NCBI GenBank assembly: GCA_947034895.1
Contig: OX344763.1
Location: 79,007,093 to 79,071,092, forward strand
DNA length: 64,000 nucleotides
DNA from: Rhytidiadelphus loreus
Taxonomy: Eukaryota > Streptophyta > Bryopsida > Hypnales > Hylocomiaceae
Direction: 5' to 3'
Shown here: positions 51,477 to 63,300 of the stretch, one piece after another
How the letters are laid out: every line of letters starts with the position of its first letter
Numbering within the stretch: position 1 is the first letter of the stretch
Translations under genes and position numbers: made by a program
The notes under the pieces: model-generated
Database searches by the model: none
What the model was told of the DNA's origin: nothing
The model's input: the letters and a program-made list of their open reading frames with translations, nothing else

Positions 51477-54371
51477 TTGAAAGTGGCCACCAATAGCATA
51501 TTTTTTTCGATTCGAAAGTTTGGGAATAATTGCAACTTTCTCCACGAGTTTTCCATTTTTAAGGAACGTGGATTTCATGACTTTCTACTTTTCTGGACAC
51601 TAAAGTACAGGGCACAGTCCTTGCCCCCACTAATATTTTCTTTCATAAACAAGGCGCTTGAATGTGGCCACCAATAGCATATTATTTTGGATTCGAAAGT
51701 TTGGGAATAATTGCAATTTGTTCCACGTGTTTTCCAATTTTAAGGAATGTGGATTTCATGAGTTTCTACTTTTCTGGACACTAAAGTACAGCGCACGGTC
51801 CTCGCCCCCACTAATATTCTGTTTCACGAACAAGGTCATTGAAAGTGGCCACGAATAGCAAACTATTTTGGATTCGAAAGTTTGGGAATAATTGCAATTT
51901 GTTCCACGTGTTTTTCATTTTTAAGGACCGTGGATTTCATGACTTTCTACTAATCTGGACACTAAAGTACAGCGCACGGTCCTTACCCCCACTAATATTC
52001 TGTTTCGCGAACAAGGTCATTGAAAGTGGCCACCAATAGCATATTTTTTGCGATTCGAAAGTTTGGGAATAATTGCAACTTGCTCCACGTGTTTTCCATT
52101 TTTAAGGAACGTGGATTTCATGAGTTTCTACTTTTCTGGACACTAAAGTACATTGCACAATCCTTGCCCCCACTAATATTTTCTTTCATAAACAAGGCCC
52201 TTGAAAGTGGCCACCAATAGCATATTTTTTTGGATTCGAAAGTTTGGGAATAATTCCAACTTTCTCCACGAGTTTTCCATTTTTAAGGAACGTGGATTTC
52301 ATGAGTTTCTACTTTTCTGGACACTAAAGTACAGGGCACAATCCTTGCCCCCACTAATATTTTCTTTCATAAACAAGGCCCTTGAAAGTGGCCACCAATA
52401 GCATATTTTTTTCGATTCGAAAGTTTGGGTATAATTGCAACTTGCTCCACGAGTTTTCCATTTTTAAGGAACGTGGATTTCATGAGTTTCTACTTTTCTG
52501 GACACTAAAGTACAGCGCACGGTCCTTACCCCCACTAATATTCTGTTTCGCGAACAAGGTCATTGAAAGTGGCCACCAATACCATATTTTTTTCGATTCG
52601 AAAGTTTGGGAATAATTGCAACTTTCTCCACGTGTTTTTCATTTTTAAGGACCGTGGATTTCATGACTTTCTACTATTCTGGATACTAAAGTACAGCGCA
52701 CGGTCCTTATCCCCACTAATATTCTGTTTCGCGAACAAGGTCATTGAAAGTGGCCACCAATAGCATATTATTTTGGATTCGAAAGTTTGGGAATAATTGC
52801 AACTTGTTCCACGAGTTTTCCATTTTTAAGGACCGTGGATTTCATGACTTTCTACTATTCTGGACACTAAAGTACAGCGCACGGTTCTTACCCCCACTAA
52901 TATTTTGTTTCACGAACAAGGTCATTGAAAGTAGCCACCAATAGCATATTATTTTGGATTCGAAAGTTTGGGAATAATTGCAATTTGTTCCACGTGTTTT
53001 CCAATTTTACGGAACGTGGATTTCATGACTTTCTACTATTCTGGACACTAAAGTACAGCGCACGGTTCTTACCCCCACTAATATTTTGTTTCACGAACAA
53101 GGTCATTGAAAGTAGCCACCAATAGCATATTATTTTGGATTCGAAAGTTTGGGAATAATTGCAATTTGTTCCACGTGTTTTCTAATTTTAAGGAACGTGG
53201 ATTTCATGACTTTCTACTTTTCTGGACACTTCAGTACAACGCACGGTCCTCGCCCCCACTAATATTTTGTTTCGCCAACAAGGTCATTGAAAGTGGCCAC
53301 CAATAGCATATTATTTTGGATTCGAAAGTTTGGGAATAATTGCAACTTGTTCCACGAGTTTTCCATTTTTAAGGACCGTGGATTTCATGACTTTCTACTA
53401 TTCTGGACACTAAAGTACAGCGCACGGTTCTTACCCCTTCTAATATTTTGTTTCACGAACAAGGTCATTGAAAGTAGCCACCAATAGCATATTATTTTGG
53501 ATTCGAAAGTTTGGGAATAATTGCAATTTGTTCCACGTGTTTTCTAATTTTAAGGAACGTGGATTTCATGACTTTCTACTTTTTTGGACACTAAAGTACA
53601 ATGCACGGTCCTTATCCCCACTAATATTCTGTTTCGCGAACAAGGTCATTCAAAGTGGCCACCAATAGCATATTTTTTTCGATTCGAAAGTTTGGGAATA
53701 ATTGCAACTTGCTCCACGTGTTTTCCATTTTTAAGGAACGTGGATTTCATGACTTTCTACTATTCTGGACACTAAAGTACAGCGCACGGTCCTTACCCCC
53801 ACTAATATTCTGTTTCGCGAACAAGGTCATTGAAAGTGGCCACCAATAGCATATTTTTTTCGATTCGAAAGTTTGGGAATAATTGCAACTTTCTCCACGA
53901 GTTTTCCATTTTTAAGGAACGTGGATTTCATGAGTTTCTACTTTTCTGGACACTAAAGTACAGGGCACAATCCTTGTCCCCACTAATATTTTCTTTCATA
54001 ACCAAGCCCTTGAAAGTGGCCACCAATAGCATATTTTTTTCGATTCGAAAGTTTGGGTATAATTGCAACTTGCTCCACGAGTTTTCCATTTTTAAGGAAC
54101 GTGGATTTCATGACTTTCTACTTTTCTGGACACTAAAGTACAGGGCACAGTCCTTGCCCCCACTAATATTTTCTTTCATAAACAAGGCCCTTGAAAGTGG
54201 CCACCAATAGCATATTATTTTGGATTCGAAAGTTTGGAAATAATTGCAATTTGTTCCACGTGTTTTCCAATTTTAAGGAACGTGGATTTCATGACTTTCT
54301 ACTTTTCTGGACACTAAAGTACAGCGCACGGTCCTTACCCCCACTAATATTCTGTTTCGCGAACAAGGTCA
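51477..54371. repeat. 16-unit block including 12-unit HOR copy 2 (offset 5,972 bp)
   Basis: Nine units follow the 12-unit HOR order (51477-53105), then seven units diverge from it: CACTTCAGTAC (53228), TTACCCCTTC (53432), GGTCATTCAAAG (53645), a 180-bp unit (53830-54009) and another GGTCATTCAAAG (54367). The whole block recurs at 57449-60343. It carries GAAAGTTTGGGTAT (52424) and AATACCATA at 52576 in place of AATAGCATA. Confidence 0.87.
53830..54009. repeat. 180-bp unit with a 1-base deletion
   Basis: The tail reads CATAACCAAGCCCTTG instead of CATAAACAAGGCCCTTG: one A to C change and loss of one G near 54006. It also has CCTTGTCCCC. The shift joins two reading frames and creates an apparent 126-codon frame (53830-54210), which is an artefact of the deletion. 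The same changes occur at 59802-59981. Confidence 0.93.
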
Positions 54372-55276
54372 TTCAAAGTGGCCACCAATAGCATATTTTT
54401 TTCGATTCGAAAGTTTGGGAATAATTGCAACTTGCTCCACGAGTTTTCCATTTTTAAGGAACGTGGATTTCATGAGTTTCTACCTTTCTGGATACTAAAG
54501 TACAGGGCACAGTCCTTGCCCCCACTAATATTTTCTTTCATAAACAAGGCCCTTGAAAGTGGCCACCAATAGCATATTATTTTGGATTCGAAAGTTTGGG
54601 AATAATTGCAATTTGTTCCACGTGTTTTCCAATTTTAAGGAACGTGGATTTCATGACTTTCTACTTTTCTGGATACTAAAGTACAACGCACGGTCCTCGC
54701 CCCCACTAATATTTTGATTCGCAAACAAGGTCATTGAAAGTGGCCACCAATAGCATATTATTTTGGATTCGAAAGTTTGGGAATAATTGCAACTTGTTCC
54801 ACGTGTTTTCCAATTTTAAGGAACGTGGATTTCATGACTTTCTACTTTTCTGGACATTAAAGTACAACGCACGGTCCTTGCCCCCACTAATATTTTGTTT
54901 CACGAACAAGGTCATTGAAAGTGGCCACCAATAGCATATTTTTTTCGATTCGAAAGTTTGGGAATAATTGCAACTTTCTCCACGAGTTTTCCATTTTTAA
55001 GGAACGTGGATTTCATGACTTTCTACTATTCTGGACACTAAAGTACAGCGCACGGTCCTTACCCCCACTAATATTCTGTTTCGCGAACAAGGTCATTGAA
55101 AGTGGCCACCAATACCATATTTTTTTCGATTCGAAAGTTTGGGAATAATTGCAACTTTCTCCACGAGTTTTCCATTTTTAAGGAACGTGGATTTCATGAG
55201 TTTCTACTTTTCTGGACACTAAAGTACAGGGCACAATCCTTGCCCCCACTAATATTTTGTTTCATAAACAAGGCCC
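54372..55276. repeat. Five-unit bridge copied from the 46952-47856 region
   Basis: CTACCTTTCTGG (54480), the TTTTGATTCGC tail (54712), GGACATTAAAG (54853), ACTATTCTGG and AATACCATA (55110) follow the order of 46952-47856 (offset 7,420 bp). The unit at 55096 begins like 47676 but ends like 47857 (GTTTCATAAAC tail), so one unit was lost at an exchange point inside it, and 55277 resumes as HOR copy 3. Confidence 0.78.
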
Positions 55277-57448
55277 TTGAAAGTGGCCACCAATAGCATA
55301 TTTTTTTCGATTCGAAAGTTTGGGAATAATTGCAACTTTCTCCACGAGTTTTCCATTTTTAAGGAACGTGGATTTCATGACTTTCTACTTTTCTGGACAC
55401 TAAAGTACAGGGCACAGTCCTTGCCCCCACTAATATTTTCTTTCATAAACAAGGCGCTTGAATGTGGCCACCAATAGCATATTATTTTGGATTCGAAAGT
55501 TTGGGAATAATTGCAATTTGTTCCACGTGTTTTCCAATTTTAAGGAATGTGGATTTCATGAGTTTCTACTTTTCTGGACACTAAAGTACAGCGCACGGTC
55601 CTCGCCCCCACTAATATTCTGTTTCACGAACAAGGTCATTGAAAGTGGCCACGAATAGCAAACTATTTTGGATTCGAAAGTTTGGGAATAATTGCAATTT
55701 GTTCCACGTGTTTTTCATTTTTAAGGACCGTGGATTTCATGACTTTCCACTAATCTGGACACTAAAGTACAGCGCACGGTCCTTACCCCCACTAATATTC
55801 TGTTTCGCGAACAAGGTCATTGAAAGTGGCCACCAATAGCATATTTTTTGCGATTCGAAAGTTTGGGAATAATTGCAACTTGCTCCACGTGTTTTCCATT
55901 TTTAAGGAACGTGGATTTCATGAGTTTCTACTTTTCTGGACACTAAAGTACATTGCACAATCCTTGCCCCCACTAATATTTTCTTTCATAAACAAGGCCC
56001 TTGAAAGTGGCCACCAATAGCATATTTTTTTGGATTCGAAAGTTTGGGAATAATTCCAACTTTCTCCACGAGTTTTCCATTTTTAAGGAACGTGGATTTC
56101 ATGAGTTTCTACTTTTCTGGACACTAAAGTACAGGGCACAATCCTTGCCCCCACTAATATTTTCTTTCATAAACAAGGCCCTTGAAAGTGGCCACCAATA
56201 GCATATTTTTTTCGATTCGAAAATTTGGGTATAATTGCAACTTGCTCCACGAGTTTTCCATTTTTAAGGAACGTGGATTTCATGAGTTTCTACTTTTCTG
56301 GACACTAAAGTACAGCGCACGGTCCTTACCCCCACTAATATTCTGTTTCGCGAACAAGGTCATTGAAAGTGGCCACCAATAGCATATTTTTTTCGATTCG
56401 AAAGTTTGGGAATAATTGCAACTTTCTCCACGTGTTTTTCATTTTTAAGGACCGTGGATTTCATGACTTTCTACTATTCTGGATACTAAAGTACAGCGCA
56501 CGGTCCTTATCCCCACTAATATTCTGTTTCGCGAACAAGGTCATTGAAAGTGGCCACCAATAGCATATTATTTTGGATTCGAAAGTTTGGGAATAATTGC
56601 AACTTGTTCCACGAGTTTTCCATTTTTAAGGACCGTGGATTTCATGACTTTCTACTATTCTGGACACTAAAGTACAGCGCACGGTTCTTACCCCCACTAA
56701 TATTTTGTTTCACGAACAAGGTCATTGAAAGTAGCCACCAATAGCATATTATTTTGGATTCGAAAGTTTGGGAATAATTGCAATTTGTTCCACGTGTTTT
56801 CCAATTTTACGGAACGTGGATTTCATGACTTTCTACTATTCTGGACACTAAAGTACAGCGCACGGTCCTTACCCCCACTAATATTCTGTTTCGCGAACAA
56901 GGTCATTGAAAGTGGCCACCAATACCATATTTTTTTGGATTCGAAAGTTTGGGAATAATTGCAACTTTCTCCACGAGTTTTCCATTTTTAAGGAACGTGG
57001 ATTTCATGACTTTCTACTATTCTGGACACTAAAGTACAGCGCACGGTCCTTACCCCCACTAATATTCTGTTTCGCGAACAAGGTCATTGAAAGTGGCCAC
57101 CAATACCATATTTTTTTCGATTCGAAAGTTTGGGAATAATTGCAACTTTCTCCACGAGTTTTCCATTTTTAAGGAACGTGGATTTCATGACTTTCTACTT
57201 TTCTGGACACTAAAGTACAGCGCACGGTCCTTACCCCCACTAATATTCTGTTTCGCGGACAAGGTCATTGAAAGTGGCCACCAATAGCATATTTTTTTCG
57301 ATTCGAAAGTTTGGGAATAATTGCAACTTTCTCCACGAGTTTTCCATTTTTAAGGAACGTGGATTTCATGAGTTTCTACTTTTCTGGACACTAAAGTACA
57401 GGGCACAATCCTTGCCCCCACTAATATTTTGTTTCATAAACAAGGCCC
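55277..57448. repeat. 12-unit HOR, copy 3 (2,172 bp)
   Basis: Same order as copy 1, with AAGGCGCTTGAATG (55451), TTTTTTGCGATT (55844), AAAATTTGGGTAT (56219) and TTTTACGGAACG (56806). It shares GACTTTCCACTAATC (55741) with copy 1. Copy 4 follows directly, so 12 units is a true tandem HOR period here. Confidence 0.88.
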
Positions 57449-60343
57449 TTGAAAGTGGCCACCAATAGCATATTTTTTTCGATTCGAAAGTTTGGGAATA
57501 ATTGCAACTTTCTCCACGAGTTTTCCATTTTTAAGGAACGTGGATTTCATGACTTTCTACTTTTCTGGACACTAAAGTACAGGGCACAGTCCTTGCCCCC
57601 ACTAATATTTTCTTTCATAAACAAGGCGCTTGAATGTGGCCACCAATAGCATATTATTTTGGATTCGAAAGTTTGGGAATAATTGCAATTTGTTCCACGT
57701 GTTTTCCAATTTTAAGGAATGTGGATTTCATGAGTTTCTACTTTTCTGGACACTAAAGTACAGCGCACGGTCCTCGCCCCCACTAATATTCTGTTTCACG
57801 AACAAGGTCATTGAAAGTGGCCACGAATAGCAAACTATTTTGGATTCGAAAGTTTGGGAATAATTGCAATTTGTTCCACGTGTTTTTCATTTTTAAGGAC
57901 CGTGGATTTCATGACTTTCTACTAATCTGGACACTAAAGTACAGCGCACGGTCCTTACCCCCACTAATATTCTGTTTCGCGAACAAGGTCATTGAAAGTG
58001 GCCACCAATAGCATATTTTTTGCGATTCGAAAGTTTGGGAATAATTGCAACTTGCTCCACGTGTTTTCCATTTTTAAGGAACGTGGATTTCATGAGTTTC
58101 TACTTTTCTGGACACTAAAGTACATTGCACAATCCTTGCCCCCACTAATATTTTCTTTCATAAACAAGGCCCTTGAAAGTGGCCACCAATAGCATATTTT
58201 TTTGGATTCGAAAGTTTGGGAATAATTCCAACTTTCTCCACGAGTTTTCCATTTTTAAGGAACGTGGATTTCATGAGTTTCTACTTTTCTGGACACTAAA
58301 GTACAGGGCACAATCCTTGCCCCCACTAATATTTTCTTTCATAAACAAGGCCCTTGAAAGTGGCCACCAATAGCATATTTTTTTCGATTCGAAAGTTTGG
58401 GTATAATTGCAACTTGCTCCACGAGTTTTCCATTTTTAAGGAACGTGGATTTCATGAGTTTCTACTTTTCTGGACACTAAAGTACAGCGCACGGTCCTTA
58501 CCCCCACTAATATTCTGTTTCGCGAACAAGGTCATTGAAAGTGGCCACCAATAGCATATTTTTTTCGATTCGAAAGTTTGGGAATAATTGCAACTTTCTC
58601 CACGTGTTTTTCATTTTTAAGGACCGTGGATTTCATGACTTTCTACTATTCTGGATACTAAAGTACAGCGCACGGTCCTTATCCCCACTAATATTCTGTT
58701 TCGCGAACAAGGTCATTGAAAGTGGCCACCAATAGCATATTATTTTGGATTCGAAAGTTTGGGAATAATTGCAACTTGTTCCACGAGTTTTCCATTTTTA
58801 AGGACCGTGGATTTCATGACTTTCTACTATTCTGGACACTAAAGTACAGCGCACGGTTCTTACCCCCACTAATATTTTGTTTCACGAACAAGGTCATTGA
58901 AAGTAGCCACCAATAGCATATTATTTTGGATTCGAAAGTTTGGGAATAATTGCAATTTGTTCCACGTGTTTTCCAATTTTACGGAACGTGGATTTCATGA
59001 CTTTCTACTATTCTGGACACTAAAGTACAGCGCACGGTTCTTACCCCCACTAATATTTTGTTTCACGAACAAGGTCATTGAAAGTAGCCACCAATAGCAT
59101 ATTATTTTGGATTCGAAAGTTTGGGAATAATTGCAATTTGTCCCACGTGTTTTCTAATTTTAAGGAACGTGGATTTCATGACTTTCTACTTTTCTGGACA
59201 CTTAAGTACAACGCACGGTCCTCGCCCCCACTAATATTTTGTTTCGCCAACAAGGTCATTGAAAGTGGCCACCAATAGCATATTATTTTGGATTCGAAAG
59301 TTTGGGAATAATTGCAACTTGTTCCACGAGTTTTCCATTTTTAAGGACCGTGGATTTCATGACTTTCTACTATTCTGGACACTAAAGTACAGCGCACGGT
59401 TCTTACCCCTTCTAATATTTTGTTTCACGAACAAGGTCATTGAAAGTAGCCACCAATAGCATATTATTTTGGATTCGAAAGTTTGGGAATAATTGCAATT
59501 TGTTCCACGTGTTTTCTAATTTTAAGGAACGTGGATTTCATGACTTTCTACTTTTTTGGACACTAAAGTACAATGCACGGTCCTTATCCCCACTAATATT
59601 CTGTTTCGCGAACAAGGTCATTCAAAGTGGCCACCAATAGCATATTTTTTTCGATTCGAAAGTTTGGGAATAATTGCAACTTGCTCCACGTGTTTTCCAT
59701 TTTTAAGGAACGTGGATTTCATGACTTTCTACTATTCTGGACACTAAAGTACAGCGCACGGTCCTTACCCCCACTAATATTCTGTTTCGCGAACAAGGTC
59801 ATTGAAAGTGGCCACCAATAGCATATTTTTTTCGATTCGAAAGTTTGGGAATAATTGCAACTTTCTCCACGAGTTTTCCATTTTTAAGGAACGTGGATTT
59901 CATGAGTTTCTACTTTTCTGGACACTAAAGTACAGGGCACAATCCTTGTCCCCACTAATATTTTCTTTCATAACCAAGCCCTTGAAAGTGGCCACCAATA
60001 GCATATTTTTTTCGATTCGAAAGTTTGGGTATAATTGCAACTTGCTCCACGAGTTTTCCATTTTTAAGGAACGTGGATTTCATGACTTTCTACTTTTCTG
60101 GACACTAAAGTACAGGGCACAGTCCTTGCCCCCACTAATATTTTCTTTCATAAACAAGGCCCTTGAAAGTGGCCACCAATAGCATATTATTTTGGATTCG
60201 AAAGTTTGGAAATAATTGCAATTTGTTCCACGTGTTTTCCAATTTTAAGGAACGTGGATTTCATGACTTTCTACTTTTCTGGACACTAAAGTACAGCGCA
60301 CGGTCCTTACCCCCACTAATATTCTGTTTCGCGAACAAGGTCA
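57449..60343. repeat. 16-unit block with 12-unit HOR copy 4 (partner of 51477-54371)
   Basis: It matches 51477-54371 unit for unit, including GACTTTCTACTAATC (57912), GAAAGTTTGGGTAT (58391), TTACCCCTTC (59404), two GGTCATTCAAAG starts and the 1-base deletion near 59978. Differences seen: AATAGCATA at 58548 against AATACCATA at 52576, TTGTCCCACG at 59149, and CACTTAAGTAC at 59200 against CACTTCAGTAC at 53228. Confidence 0.88.
59802..59981. repeat. 180-bp unit, copy of the 1-base deletion
   Basis: The tail CATAACCAAGCCCTTG and CCTTGTCCCC are identical to those in 53830-54009, with the missing G near 59978. Two independent origins of the same pair of changes are unlikely, so the deletion predates the duplication of the block. 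It again yields a spurious 126-codon frame (59802-60182). Confidence 0.92.
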
Positions 60344-63300
60344 TTCAAAGTGGCCACCAATAGCATATTTTTTTCGATTCGAAAGTTTGGGAATAATTGC
60401 AACTTGCTCCACGTGTTTTCCATTTTTAAGGAACGTGGATTTCATGAGTTTCTACTTTTCTGGACACTAAAGTACAGCGCACGGTCCTTACCCCCACTAA
60501 TATTCTGTTTCGCGAACAAGGTCATTGAAAGTGGCCACCAATAGCATATTTTTTCCGATTCGAAAGTTTGGGAATAATTGCAACTTTCTCCACGAGTTTT
60601 CCATTTTTAAGGAACGTGGATTTCATGACTTTCTACTATTCTGGACACTAAAGTACAGCGCACGGTCCTTACCCCCACTAATATTCTGTTTCGCGAACAA
60701 GGTCATTGAAAGTGGCCACCAATACCATATTTTTTTCGATTCGAAAGTTTGGGAATAATTGCAACTTTCTCCACGTATTTTCCATTTTTAAGGAACGTGG
60801 ATTTCATAAGTTTCTACTTTTCTGGACACTAAAGTACAGGGCACAATCCTTGCCCCCACTAATATTTTCTTTCATAAACAAGGCCCTTGAAAGTGGCCAC
60901 CAATAGCATAGTTTTTTCGATTCGAAAGTTTGGGAATAATTGCAACTTTCTCCACGAGTTTTCCATTTTTAAAGAACGTGGATTTCATGAGTTTCTACTT
61001 TTCTGGACACTAAAGTACAGCGCACGGTCCTTACCCCCACTAATATTCTGTTTCGCGAACAAGGTCATTGAAAGTGGCCACCAATAGCATATTTTTTTCG
61101 ATTCGAAAGTTTGGGAATAATTGCAACTTGCTCCACGAGTTTTCCATTTTTAAAGAACGTGGATTTCATGAGTTTCTACTTTTCTGGACACTAAAGTACA
61201 GCGCACGGTCCTTACCCCCACTAATATTCTGTTTCGCGAACAAGGTCATTGAAAGTGGCCACCAATAGCATATTTTTTTCGATTCGAAAGTTTGGGAATA
61301 ATTGCAACTTGCTCCACGAGTTTTCCATTTTTAAAGAACGTGGATTTCATGAGTTTCTACTTTTCTGGACACTAAAGTACAGCGCACGGTCCTTACCCCC
61401 ACTAATATTCTGTTTCGCGAACAAGGTCATTGAAAGTGGCCACCAATAGCATATTATTTTCGATTCGAAAGTTTGGGAATAATTGCAACTTGCTCCACGT
61501 GTTTTCCAATTTTAAGGAACGTGGATTTCATGACTTTCTACTATTCTGGACACTAAAGTACAGCGCACGGTCCTTACCCCCACTAATATTCTGTTTCGCG
61601 AACAAGGTCATTGAAAGTGGCCACCAATAGCATATTTTTTTCGATTCGAAAGTTTGGGAATAATTGCAACTTTCTCCACGAGTTTTCCATTTTTAAGGAA
61701 CGTGGATTTCATGAGTTTCTACTTTTCTGGACACTAAAGTACAGGGCACAATCCTTGCCCCCACTAATATTTTCTTTCATAAACAAGGCCCTTGAAAGTG
61801 GCCACCAATAGCATATTTTTTTCGATTCGAAAGTTTGGGAATAATTGCAACTTTCTCCACGAGTTTTCCATTTTTAAGGACCGTGGATTTCATGACTTTC
61901 TACTATTCAGGACACTAAAGTACAGCGCACGGTCCTTGCCCCCACTAATATTTTGATTCGTAAACAAGGTCATTGAAAGTGGCCACCAATAGCATAGTTT
62001 TTTCGATTCGAAAGTTTGGGAATAATTGCAACTTGCTCCACGAGTTTTCCATTTTTAAGGAACGTGGATTTCATGAGTTTCTACTTTTCTGGACACTAAA
62101 GTACAACGCACGGTCCTCGCGCCCACTAATATTCTATTTCACGAACAAGGTCATTGAAAGTGGCCACGAATAGCATATTATTTTGGATTCGAAAGTTTGG
62201 GAATAATTGCAATTCGTTCCACGTGTTTTCCAATTTTAAGGAACGTGGATTTCATGACTTTCTACTTTTCTGGACACTAAAGTACAATGCACGGTCCTCG
62301 CCCCCACTAATATTTTGTTTCGGCAACGAGGTCATTGAAAGTGGCCACGAATAGCATATTTTTTTCGATTCGGAAGTTTGGGCATAATTGCAACTTGCTC
62401 CACGTGTTTTCCATTTTTAAGGACCGTGGATTTCATGACTTTCTACTATTCTGGATACTAAAGTACAGCGCACGGTCCTTATCCCCACTAATAATCTGTT
62501 TCGCGAACAAGGTCATTGAAAGTGGCCACCAATAGCATATTATTTTGGATTCGAAAGTTTGGGAATAATTGCAACTTGTTCCACGAGTTTTCCATTTTTA
62601 AGGACCGTGGATTTCATGACTTTCTACTATTCTGGACACTAAAGTACAGCGCACGGTTCTTACCCCCACTAATATTTTGTTTCACGAACAAGGTCATTGA
62701 AAGTAGCCACCAATAGCATATTATTTTGGATTCGAAAGTTTGGGAATAATTGCAATTTGTTCCACGTGTTTTCCAATTTTACGGAACGTGGATTTCATGA
62801 CTTTCTACTATTCTGGACACTAAAGTACAGCGCACGGTTCTTACCCCCACTAATATTTTGTTTCACGAACAAGGTCATTGAAAGTAGCCACCAATAGCAT
62901 ATTATTTTGGATTCGAAAGTTTGGGAATAATTGCAATTTGTTCCACGTGTTTTCCAATTTTACGGAACGTGGATTTCATGACTTTCTACTATTCTGGACA
63001 CTAAAGTACAGCGCACGGTTCTTACCCCCACTAATATTTTGTTTCACGAACAAGGTCATTGAAAGTGGCCACCAATAGCATATTTTTTTCGATTCGAAAG
63101 TTTGGGAATAATTGCAACTTTCTCCACGAGTTTTCCATTTTTAAGGAACGTGGATTTCATGTCTTTCTACTTTTCTGGACACTAAAGTACAGCGCACGGT
63201 CCTTACCCCCACTAATATTCTGTTTCGCGGACAAGGTCATTGAAAGTGGCCACCAATAGCATATTTTTTTCGATTCGAAAGTTTGGGAATAATTGCAACT

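Noticed and set aside
53584..53775. 63-codon plus-strand frame, also at 59556-59747
   Set aside because: It starts at an ATT-type or TTG-type codon in an alternative frame of ordinary satellite units, and recurs only because the block is duplicated.
53830..54210. 126-codon open frame, also at 59802-60182
   Set aside because: It is two satellite frames fused by the 1-base deletion in the 180-bp unit. The second copy is a duplication of the first.
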